Shown: one piece after another, positions 9,528 to 16,731 of the stretch
Numbering within the stretch: the first letter of the stretch is position 1
Layout: every line of letters starts with the position of its first letter
Source: Alphaproteobacteria bacterium
Lineage (GTDB): Bacteria > Pseudomonadota > Alphaproteobacteria > Acetobacterales > Acetobacteraceae
NCBI GenBank assembly: GCA_016869735.1
Contig: VGDL01000027.1
Location: 1 to 47,657 of the forward strand
DNA: 47,657 nucleotides
Direction of reading: 5' to 3'
Notes under the pieces: generated by a model
Databases searched by the model: none
What the model was told of the DNA's origin: nothing
What the model saw: only the letters and a program-made list of their open reading frames with translations
Position numbers and translations under genes: made by a program

Positions 9528-11150
9528 CTAGCTGCGCAGGCCAGGGGCTTCCTGGCCGGTGCGCGCCACATATTCCGTGTAGCCACCAGCGAAATCATGG
9601 ATACCTTCTGGCGTCAATTCCAAAACACGGTTGGAAAGCGCCGCCAGAAAATGCCGGTCGTGGGAGACGAAAAGCATGGTGCCTTCATAAGCGGCCAGGG
9701 CGCTGATCAGCATTTCCTTGGTCGCCATATCAAGGTGATTGGTCGGTTCATCCAGCACCAAAAAATTGGGCGGATCATACAGCATCAGCGCCATGACCAG
9801 CCTGGCTTTCTCCCCGCCGGATAGCACCCGGCATTTCTTTTCCACTTCATCACCGGAAAAGCCAAAGCACCCAGCCAAGGCGCGCAAGGAACCCTGGCCT
9901 GCGCGCGGAAAGGCATCCTCCATCGCTTCAAAGATCGTGCGCTCACCATCCAATAATTCCATGGCATGCTGGGCGAAATAGCCGAGCTTCACACTACCGC
10001 CCAAAGTGACCGAACCATCATCGGGTTGCGTGAAGCCGGTCACCAGCTTCAGCAAGGTTGATTTTCCCGCACCATTAATGCCCATGACACAGCAGCGTTC
10101 CTTGCGTCGGATCATAAAATCCAAGCCGCGGTAAATCACGCGATCGCCGTATGTTTTGTGAATATTCCTGAGATTGACGACATCATCGCCCGAACGTGGC
10201 GCGGGCGGAAATTCGAACAGGATGGTCTGGCGCCGCTTGGGTGGTTCCACGCGGTCAATTTTTTCCAGTTTCTTAACCCGGCTTTGCACCTGCGCCGCGT
10301 GGGACGCGCGGGCCTTGAACCTTTCAATGAATTTTATTTCCTTGGCCAGCATGGCCTGCTGACGTTCGAACTGCGCCTGCTGCTGCTTTTCATTGAGTGC
10401 GCGTTGCTGTTCATAAAACTCATAATTGCCCGCATAGGTAGTCAGTGAACCTGCATCTATTTCAATGATCTTATTGACGATACGGTTCATGAATTCACGG
10501 TCATGGGATGTCATCAGCAGCGCGCCATCATAGGCCAGCAGGAAATTTTCCAGCCAAATAAGGCTTTCCAGATCAAGGTGGTTGCTGGGTTCGTCCAACA
10601 GCATCACGTCAGGCGCCATCAACAGAATGCGCGCCAAGGCCACGCGCATTTTCCAACCGCCAGACAGGGCGCCTACATCGCCTTCCATCATCTCCTGGCT
10701 GAAACTCAGGCCCGCCAGAACCTCACGCGCGCGGCCTTCCAGCGCATAGCCGCCCAATTCCTCAAAGCGCGCCTGAACTTCTCCGAAGCGTTCAATCAAT
10801 TGATCCATCTGATCCGCCTGATCCGGATCACCCAGCGCGATTTCCAGCGCCTTCAATTCCGCTGCCACTTCGCTGATGGCGCCCGCGCCATCCACCACTT
10901 CCGCCACCGCACTGCGGCCGGACATTTCCCCAACATCCTGGCTGAAGAAACCAATGCTGAGGCCCTTTTCGGCGATCACCAAACCCTCATCGGGCTGTTC
11001 CTGCTGCGTCATCATGCGGAACAGCGTGGTCTTGCCGGCACCATTCGGGCCGACCAGACCAACTTTCTCACCCCGTTGCAGCGCGGCAGAGGCCTCAATG
11101 AAAAGGATCTGCCGGCCATTTTGCTTGCTGATATTATCGAGGCGAATCAT
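9528..11150 (-). CDS. ABC-F family ATPase
   Basis: The 540-residue protein has two ABC ATPase domains in one chain and no membrane segments, the hallmark of ABC-F proteins, which act on ribosomes. Domain 1 has Walker A GPNGAGKTT near residue 36, signature LSGGWKMR and Walker B VMLLDEPSNHLD. Domain 2 has GINGAGKST, LSGGEKARL and FLVLDEPTNHLD. Between them is the charged linker rich in Gln, Lys and Arg (about residues 240-310). The pattern is closest to YbiT-like housekeeping ABC-Fs rather than to resistance types, though family placement needs a tree. It converges on the second Bug gene. Confidence 0.95.
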   Translation of the reverse strand: MIRLDNISKQNGRQILFIEASAALQRGEKVGLVGPNGAGKTTLFRMMTQQEQPDEGLVIAEKGLSIGFFSQDVGEMSGRSAVAEVVDGAGAISEVAAELKALEIALGDPDQADQMDQLIERFGEVQARFEELGGYALEGRAREVLAGLSFSQEMMEGDVGALSGGWKMRVALARILLMAPDVMLLDEPSNHLDLESLIWLENFLLAYDGALLMTSHDREFMNRIVNKIIEIDAGSLTTYAGNYEFYEQQRALNEKQQQAQFERQQAMLAKEIKFIERFKARASHAAQVQSRVKKLEKIDRVEPPKRRQTILFEFPPAPRSGDDVVNLRNIHKTYGDRVIYRGLDFMIRRKERCCVMGINGAGKSTLLKLVTGFTQPDDGSVTLGGSVKLGYFAQHAMELLDGERTIFEAMEDAFPRAGQGSLRALAGCFGFSGDEVEKKCRVLSGGEKARLVMALMLYDPPNFLVLDEPTNHLDMATKEMLISALAAYEGTMLFVSHDRHFLAALSNRVLELTPEGIHDFAGGYTEYVARTGQEAPGLRS

Positions 11151-11153
11151 GAA

Positions 11154-11236
11154 GGCTCTGCATTGCTTAAAAGAGAGCCGCCTTATAGGGGGATTTCAAC
11201 TGAGGGCCAGAGCGTCTTCTGAAGACGACAGGCCCC
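11154..11236 (-). promoter_or_regulatory. Inverted repeats upstream of the ABC-F gene
   Basis: Two dyads lie in the 135-nt gap. The first is GGCTCT (11154-11159) with AGAGCC (11174-11179), touching the ABC-F start, where no clear Shine-Dalgarno site is seen. The second is GGGCC...GGCCC (11204-11236) around a nearly perfect CGTCTTC-T-GAAGACG core at 11213-11227. The second could be the 3' hairpin of the OYE gene, which ends 50 nt upstream on the same strand, but no T-run follows. Their function is not known. Confidence 0.3.
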
Positions 11237-11285
11237 CGGCAAAATCTCAGCCTGGGTCGATTCCGGGCGGCAAGCGTCGTTTGCC

Positions 11286-12455
11286 TTATCGCAGCCCCGC
11301 CGCCGCCATGATTTCCGCGCGGCGCTGAATGGCCCAGCCATAATTATCGGGCCACATCTTTGCTCCCGGATCGCAAGCCAAGCTTTCAGCGGCCTTCAAA
11401 GTCCAATACGGATCGTACATCAATTCGCGCCCGACGGCGATCAGATCAGCCCGGCCTTCCTGCAAGATCGCCTCTGCCTGATCACCGGCGATGATCACAC
11501 CCACCGCCATGGTCGCAATACCTGCATCCCGCCGCACGCGTTCGGCATAGGGCACCTGAAAGCCTGGCGGGCGTTCCGCACGGGTGCGCAGCGGTTGGCC
11601 TGAATCATTGGCGCGGAAAGCGGGCGCACCCGAAACGCCGCCGGCAGAACAATCTACTACATCCACCCCGCGCGCCTTCAATTCCTTGGCCAGCACCACG
11701 GAATCATCCAGGCTCCAGCCCTCGGCGGGGCCATCCACAGCGGAGATGCGGAAGAATAGCGGCAGATCAGCCGGCCAGGCAGCGCGCACCGCTTCGGTCA
11801 CTTCCAAGGCAAAGCGCATGCGCCCCGCAAGGTCCCCGCCATAGCGATCATTGCGCTTATTGGAGATGGGCGAGAGGAAGGCTTGGATAAGATACCCATG
11901 CGCACCGTGGATTTCCAATACGCGGAACCCGGCCTTGTCGGCACGCGTCGCAGCGGCAGCGAAGGCCTGCACCGTTTCCTGGATCTTCGCTTCCGTCATC
12001 GCGGTTGGCGCATGCCAGCCGGGACCCACCGGTTCCGCTGTTGGCCCAAAACACTCCCAAGGCGGCGAACCCGTGGCGGCATCTTCGGCGCGGAGCGGCG
12101 TGCTGCCCTTCCAGGGCGGCTGCACCGAAGCCTTGCGCCCGGCATGAGCAATTTGAATGGCCGGCACAGACCCAAAGCCGATGATCGCATCCACAATCGG
12201 GCGATAAGCTTCCACCTGCGCATCATTCCAAAGCCCGCAACAGCCATGAGTGATGCGCCCTTCCGGCGCCACTGCGGTCGCTTCAGTGAAAACCAGGCCA
12301 GCGCGGCCCCGCGCCACTGCTGTCAAATGCGAAAAATGGAAGCCATTCGCCAGGCCGTCCTTGGCCGAATACATGCAAAGCGGCGACAGTGCCACGCGAT
12401 TGGGCAGTGTTACGGACCTTAAGGCCGTGGGGGTAAAGAGCAACGGCATGGACAT
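11286..12455 (-). CDS. NADH:flavin oxidoreductase, Old Yellow Enzyme family (YqjM-like)
   Basis: This FMN-dependent ene-reductase of 389 residues reduces activated C=C bonds with NAD(P)H. YqjM-type marks are the N-terminal LFTPTALRSVTLPNRVALSPLCMYS with its redox-sensing Cys near residue 27, IQIAHAGRKAS with the active-site His, EIHGAHGYLIQAFLSP, and DLIAVGRELMYDPYW near the end. The start at 12455 was chosen because AGGAAG precedes it at 6 nt; a longer frame begins upstream at 12539 without family similarity. No flavin partner is needed. It could serve xenobiotic or stress detoxification; the natural substrate is unknown. Confidence 0.93.
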   Translation of the reverse strand: MSMPLLFTPTALRSVTLPNRVALSPLCMYSAKDGLANGFHFSHLTAVARGRAGLVFTEATAVAPEGRITHGCCGLWNDAQVEAYRPIVDAIIGFGSVPAIQIAHAGRKASVQPPWKGSTPLRAEDAATGSPPWECFGPTAEPVGPGWHAPTAMTEAKIQETVQAFAAAATRADKAGFRVLEIHGAHGYLIQAFLSPISNKRNDRYGGDLAGRMRFALEVTEAVRAAWPADLPLFFRISAVDGPAEGWSLDDSVVLAKELKARGVDVVDCSAGGVSGAPAFRANDSGQPLRTRAERPPGFQVPYAERVRRDAGIATMAVGVIIAGDQAEAILQEGRADLIAVGRELMYDPYWTLKAAESLACDPGAKMWPDNYGWAIQRRAEIMAAAGLR

Positions 12456-12591
12456 GGTGGTCTTCCTGTAAAAGCGCTGAAACTTCAGTCTGGTGTACTG
12501 GCCCGGCGCGTCAAGCCTTGCCAGGGGCGGCCGGCGCATAGAACGCCCCCCCCGGCGTCATTTCAAATCGCCTTCTGAAAAACTCAGGGTA

Positions 12592-13095
12592 TCACGCCAC
12601 AACCTCAATCGCGGTCAAACCTTCGGCCAAAACCCGCAGAAGATCACGCTGTTCCAAAGCGATGCAGCCTTCGGTCGGGCTGAAGCCAGACCGCACAATG
12701 TGCAGGAAAATCGCGCTGCCGCGTCCGCGTGCAACCGGCGCGTCATTCCAGCCAAGCACGCCAATCACATCATAAATGCCATCGGCGCGCCAAAGTTCCT
12801 CATGCCGAGCCGGGTGCGGCAGGCGGATATGCGTGTTGTAATCGGCATGGGTCGGGTCATCGCACCAGCCATCATCCGGCGCGATGGGCGCAACAGGCGC
12901 AACGCTGCGCGGCGGCGCCAGACGGTCTGCACGATACAGCAAGCGGCGCAGCGGCAATAACCCGATCGGTGTTGCGCCATCCCCTTCGCGCTTATCGGCG
13001 CGCCTGCCGCCCTTGCCGATGGCGCAACGGTAGATGCCAGCCTGGAAATTCAGCAGCCCATCCGAACCCAGAAGCGCAATAGCCGAACTGGTCAC
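12592..13095 (-). CDS. L,D-transpeptidase family protein
   Basis: The 167-residue protein carries an L,D-transpeptidase (YkuD/ErfK) catalytic core. The key motif is SAIFLHIVRSGFSPTEGCIAL near residues 127-147, containing the catalytic HxX and S-x-G-C pattern. The preceding segment GKGGRRADKREGDGATPIG resembles the substrate-loop KREGDGATPxG found in stand-alone family members. No signal peptide is evident, so export is unclear. Translation probably starts at GTG 13095, overlapping the end of ribA closely (3 nt between stop and start), which implies translational coupling with ribA. Confidence 0.9.
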   Translation of the reverse strand: MTSSAIALLGSDGLLNFQAGIYRCAIGKGGRRADKREGDGATPIGLLPLRRLLYRADRLAPPRSVAPVAPIAPDDGWCDDPTHADYNTHIRLPHPARHEELWRADGIYDVIGVLGWNDAPVARGRGSAIFLHIVRSGFSPTEGCIALEQRDLLRVLAEGLTAIEVVA

Positions 13096-13098
13096 ATG

Positions 13099-14235
13099 CT
13101 AACCCAACATATGGCCAAAGCGCCGCGCCTTGGTATCAAGATAGGCGTCATTCACGCCATTCGGATCAAAGGCATGGGCTTCGCGGCCCACCACGTCAAT
13201 CCCGCAAGCGGCGAGGCCCGAAAGCTTGTCGGGGTTATTGGTCAGCAAGCGCACTCGCGGCATGCCGATCTCACGCAACATGGTCGCCGCTACCAGGAAA
13301 TTGCGTTCATCCGCGCCATAGCCAAGCGCACGATTGGCATCGAGTGTATCGAGCCCGCGATCCTGCAAGGTATAGGCGCGCAGCTTGTTCACCAGGCCAA
13401 TGCCGCGCCCTTCTTGCGCCAGATAAAGTAGCACGCCGCCCGCGGGGTCTTCCGCCATGCGCTTGATGGCGCCGCGCAGCTGCGGGCCGCAATCACAGCG
13501 AAGCGAGCCCAAAAGATCACCCGTGAAACATTCGGAATGCGCCCGCGCCAGGGGGGCCTGCCCGGCGGCGAAGCTTGCTTCAGGGTCGCCCACCAGAATG
13601 GCCAGATGCTCAATCCCGCCATCAGCGGCACGAAAGGCGATGATGCGCGCTTCCGGCGCATCTTCCAGCGGCACACGGGCTTCGGCCACGCGCTTCAGGC
13701 TGGAAGCCGCGCTGATGGGGTAACCCAAAACATCTTCGGCCTGAACCGTCAGCAGCGAAAGCCGCTCAGCGACGCCGCGGGCGGCGGGCGCCACCACCAG
13801 GGCCGGCAGCAAGCGGCCAAGCTTGGCCAGCGCCAGGGCAGCGCCAGAAAGTGGGGGGGGTGCAAGCTGTTCCGCTGCCGCCGGCAACAGGCTTTCCGCG
13901 GTAGGGTCGGCGAAACCGCGCAGCCTTGCGGGGTCCAACGCTTCTGGGGGCAGGCGCAGCGCCACCACGGGCTGGTCTTCCGCTTGCGTCACAGGCCGGC
14001 GCAGCAACGCCGCCGCGCGCATCGGCGCCAGCAGCAATACCGGCGGGGCCAACCCAGCGGCGGCGATGTCGGCCAGGCCCCTTGCGCCCAGGGTTTCTGC
14101 TGTGCCCACCAGCAATGCCGCATCCTGCCCCACAATCAGCACTGGCGTGCCACGGCGCAAATCAGAAATGGCACGATGCACCGCACGCATGGTAAGGCGG
14201 CGCTGATCAGGGGTGGGTTCTTGGTGCTGAGGCAA
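13099..14235 (-). CDS. ribA: GTP cyclohydrolase II with degenerate N-terminal domain
   Basis: The C-terminal half (about residues 190-378) is GTP cyclohydrolase II, the first step of riboflavin synthesis. Zinc ligands are in SECFTGDLLGSLRCDCG near residues 232-248, followed by LAQEGRGIGLVNKLRAY and RLLTNNPDKL. The N-terminal half starts RAVHRAISDLRRGTPVLIV and aligns by eye with the start of RibB, but the acidic loop DDEDRE of active DHBP synthase is missing. It is thus RibA with a probably non-catalytic RibB relic. The start is uncertain: TTG at 14235 or ATG at 14190, the latter favoured if the promoter just upstream is real. Confidence 0.93.
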   Translation of the reverse strand: MPQHQEPTPDQRRLTMRAVHRAISDLRRGTPVLIVGQDAALLVGTAETLGARGLADIAAAGLAPPVLLLAPMRAAALLRRPVTQAEDQPVVALRLPPEALDPARLRGFADPTAESLLPAAAEQLAPPPLSGAALALAKLGRLLPALVVAPAARGVAERLSLLTVQAEDVLGYPISAASSLKRVAEARVPLEDAPEARIIAFRAADGGIEHLAILVGDPEASFAAGQAPLARAHSECFTGDLLGSLRCDCGPQLRGAIKRMAEDPAGGVLLYLAQEGRGIGLVNKLRAYTLQDRGLDTLDANRALGYGADERNFLVAATMLREIGMPRVRLLTNNPDKLSGLAACGIDVVGREAHAFDPNGVNDAYLDTKARRFGHMLG

Positions 14236-14243
14236 GGTTCTAC

Positions 14244-14272
14244 CTTATCGGGACATGTAATCCGAGTTTCAA
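14244..14272 (-). promoter_or_regulatory. Candidate sigma-70-type promoter of ribA
   Basis: On the minus strand TTGAAA (14267-14272) is followed after 17 nt by GATAAG (14244-14249). The predicted transcript start, near 14237, would make translation from TTG 14235 leaderless and would favour ATG 14190. This is a pattern match only. Confidence 0.35.
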
Positions 14273-14479
14273 TACACTTTTAGGCAACAATGTGGAATGT
14301 GGCATCGCTTCGGCGCTTGACGAGCCCCCTTACACCGATCTGATTTTTCTCCATTTCCCGATCAAACCCACGTGAGGAAGTGCTTGCGGAAGGACAGGCG
14401 CGGGTGGCATTTGACGAAGGCACAACCGCATCGTTCCGGATCACGGAAGATGCCGGCAACAAGGAAAGGCTCGTTCAAA

Positions 14480-15259
14480 ATGAATTCCCCGCACCCGATC
14501 CTGATAGTGGATGACAATGACGCGCTGAGGACGAGCCTCGCGGAACAGGTGGCGTTTGATGGCGAATTCTCCGCGACCGGCGCCGCAAGCCTTTCCGATG
14601 CGGAAGCCCTGCTGCGCGCCGATGGGTCGCGTTTCGATGCCATTCTGCTGGATCTTGGGATGCCGGATGGGCATGGGCGGGATTTCTGCGTGAAGCTTCG
14701 CCGCGCGGGCATGCGCATGCCGATCATCATCCTGACCGGTGCGGATGGGGAACAGGATGTGGTGCGCTGCCTTGATGCCGGGGCGAATGACTACATTGCA
14801 AAGCCTTTCCGGGTGCAGGAATTGTTGGCACGGCTGCGCGCGCAAATCCGGATTTTTGAAGGCAGCGAAGATGCGGTTTTCACTGTTGGGCCCTATGATT
14901 TTCGTCCCTCGGCCAAGCTATTGCAGGAACCCAAGCGCAACCGGAAGATCAGGCTGACGGAAAAGGAAACCGCGATCCTAAAATTTCTGTACCGCGCCAA
15001 TGGCAGGCCGGTTTCTCGGCAAATCCTGCTGACCAAGGTGTGGGGCTATAATAGCCACGTCACCACCCATACGCTTGAAACCCACATCTATCGCTTGCGC
15101 CAGAAAATCGAACCCAACCCGGCAGAAGCCCGCATTCTGCTGACCGAAGGCGGCGGCTACCGTCTGGCCATGGGTGAAGCCGAACGGCACGACGCAGACG
15201 AAGCCGGCTTCCCCCCGCTGCGCCGCCCCACCGTGGCCTTGGCAACAACAAGGTCCTGA
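14480..15259 (+). CDS. OmpR-family response regulator
   Basis: The 259-residue protein has a receiver domain (about 1-120) with the acidic pair DDND, phospho-acceptor Asp in LLDLGMPDG near residue 57, Thr in ILTGAD and Lys in AKPFRV near residue 107. A winged-helix domain (about 150-240) follows, with TEKETAILKFLYRANGRPVSR and THTLETHIYRLRQKIE. It should be a phosphorylation-controlled transcription factor. AAGGAAAGG precedes the ATG at 14480; the frame stays open further upstream, but that extension has no family similarity. No sensor kinase is encoded in the window, so it is an orphan regulator here. The 244-nt gap before it contains no gene. Confidence 0.94.
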   Translation: MNSPHPILIVDDNDALRTSLAEQVAFDGEFSATGAASLSDAEALLRADGSRFDAILLDLGMPDGHGRDFCVKLRRAGMRMPIIILTGADGEQDVVRCLDAGANDYIAKPFRVQELLARLRAQIRIFEGSEDAVFTVGPYDFRPSAKLLQEPKRNRKIRLTEKETAILKFLYRANGRPVSRQILLTKVWGYNSHVTTHTLETHIYRLRQKIEPNPAEARILLTEGGGYRLAMGEAERHDADEAGFPPLRRPTVALATTRS

Positions 15260-15280
15260 CCCTGGGCCTTGCGGCCCTGA

Positions 15281-15835
15281 TCAATGCTTCCAGGTGATCT
15301 CGGCCGGGGGCGCCTCGGTCGGGTCAACCCGGAGCATTTGGCCATTCATCACGCTTTTGCCCGTGAAGGCCAGGATGAAGCCCCAATGGGATACTACAAG
15401 GGTGTGGGACCAATCCTGCAGCGCGGCCATTTCAGCGCGGAATAGCTGGGCGCGGTCAATCACCTGTTCGGCGAGTTCTTCAATGGGCGGCCACCAGACC
15501 TCGTCTATATGGTCCAGCACCACATGGGGGAAATCCAGCCGCAGCTCTGCGACCGGGCGGCCAATATCGCAGGTGAAGGCGTAGCGTTCGCGCACCGTGG
15601 GGGTCACGGTCAGGGGCAAGTTCAACCGACGCGCGACCGGCAGCGCGGTTTGCAAGGCCCGGGTATAGGGGGAGACAATGATGCGCCTGATCCCCTCATG
15701 CGCCAGCGCTTCGGCCGCTTCTTCGGCCTGGGTATGACCAAGCGGTGTCAGCTTGGGGTCTATGATGCCGGGGTCTTTGCGGGTTTGGGTGAAAAGCAGA
15801 TTGAATTCGCTTTGCCCATGCCGAAGCAGAATCAC
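15281..15835 (-). CDS. Histidine phosphatase family protein
   Basis: This protein of about 184 residues belongs to the phosphoglycerate-mutase-like histidine phosphatases. The catalytic RHG motif is at its start (MILLRHGQSEFN), with SPYTRALQTA around residue 57 and a late His in VVSHWGF. The start GTG 15835 is preceded by AAGGGTGG at 6 nt and gives the usual family beginning; longer starts up to TTG 15892 are possible. It converges on the response regulator gene with 21 nt between stops, where GGGCCTTGCGGCCC can form a hairpin. The substrate is unknown. Confidence 0.88.
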   Translation of the reverse strand: MILLRHGQSEFNLLFTQTRKDPGIIDPKLTPLGHTQAEEAAEALAHEGIRRIIVSPYTRALQTALPVARRLNLPLTVTPTVRERYAFTCDIGRPVAELRLDFPHVVLDHIDEVWWPPIEELAEQVIDRAQLFRAEMAALQDWSHTLVVSHWGFILAFTGKSVMNGQMLRVDPTEAPPAEITWKH

Positions 15836-16011
15836 GATTGGCCACCCTTGTTTGATCACGGTTTGTCTAGCGAGGGTCCCGCCCACCCGCAACCGGTCTT
15901 ATTTTTTGGCCATCGCCCCTGCGCTTGGGTGCTTCCTGCCCTGCTTTGCACATCCCAAACGTTGCCCTTGGGCACATGGCACCCTAAGTTACAGTCCAAG
16001 GAGTAAAAAAC

Positions 16012-16674
16012 ATGGGCGGCTTGCCGATAGATCTGATCCTCTTCGCCATGGTTGCGGCCTTTCTGGTGCTGCGACTGCGGAGCGTGCTCGGCCGCCGAAC
16101 GGGGTTTGAACGTCAGGCGCAGCCCGAAGCCGCCCCGGTGCCAGCGCGCGGCCCCGCGACCGAGGTTGATATCGGCCCCAAACCGTCCCAGGCCGGGGCG
16201 CGGCGTGTCATGCCCGATCCGCGCAGCCCAGCCGGTGAGGCGCTGATGCAGATCCAAAAGCGTGACCGAACGTTTGACCCAAACCGCTTTCTGGATGGGG
16301 CTGAGACCGCCTTTGGCATGATTGTGGAAGCCTTTGCCCGCGGTGACCGCGCCACCCTGAAGCCTCTTTTATCCGAAGAAGCCTATGCCGGCTTTGATCA
16401 GGCCATTGCCACGCGTGAAGCCGCTGGCGAGACCCAGCGCACCGAACTCCGCAGCGTTGAGGAAAGCGGGATTGAGGCGGCGGAGCTTCGCGGCAATGTC
16501 GCCGAAATCACCGTGCGTCTGGTGACAGATCAGATCAATCTGGTGCAGGCGCAGGATGGTTCCATTGTTTCGGGTGCCGAGGCGGTGACGGAATTGACCG
16601 ACGTCTGGACCTTCCAGCGTGACCTGGCCAGCCCCGACCCAACCTGGCGCCTGGTCGGCAGCACTGCCGCCTAG
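16012..16674 (+). CDS. Tim44/TimA-family adaptor protein
   Basis: The 220-residue protein has one N-terminal membrane helix (about residues 5-22), a proline/alanine-rich linker and a C-terminal Tim44-like domain (about 80-218). The domain opens with FDPNRFLDGAETAFGMIVEAFARGD and includes LLSEEAYAGFDQAI. Bacterial Tim44-like proteins are inner-membrane adaptors related to the mitochondrial import motor subunit; the partner is not settled. AAGGAG precedes the ATG. It lies 57 nt upstream of a large membrane protein with which it may be cotranscribed. Confidence 0.9.
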   Translation: MGGLPIDLILFAMVAAFLVLRLRSVLGRRTGFERQAQPEAAPVPARGPATEVDIGPKPSQAGARRVMPDPRSPAGEALMQIQKRDRTFDPNRFLDGAETAFGMIVEAFARGDRATLKPLLSEEAYAGFDQAIATREAAGETQRTELRSVEESGIEAAELRGNVAEITVRLVTDQINLVQAQDGSIVSGAEAVTELTDVWTFQRDLASPDPTWRLVGSTAA

Positions 16675-16731
16675 CGGCGTGGCTGTCGTGGCAGGGCCTG
16701 GGGTGACATTAATCCCCCGGCTTCGTCCGAC

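Noticed and set aside
10503-11222. Plus-strand frame antisense to the ABC-F gene
   Set aside because: Composition rich in Gln/His/Arg and overlap with conserved ATPase motifs on the other strand.
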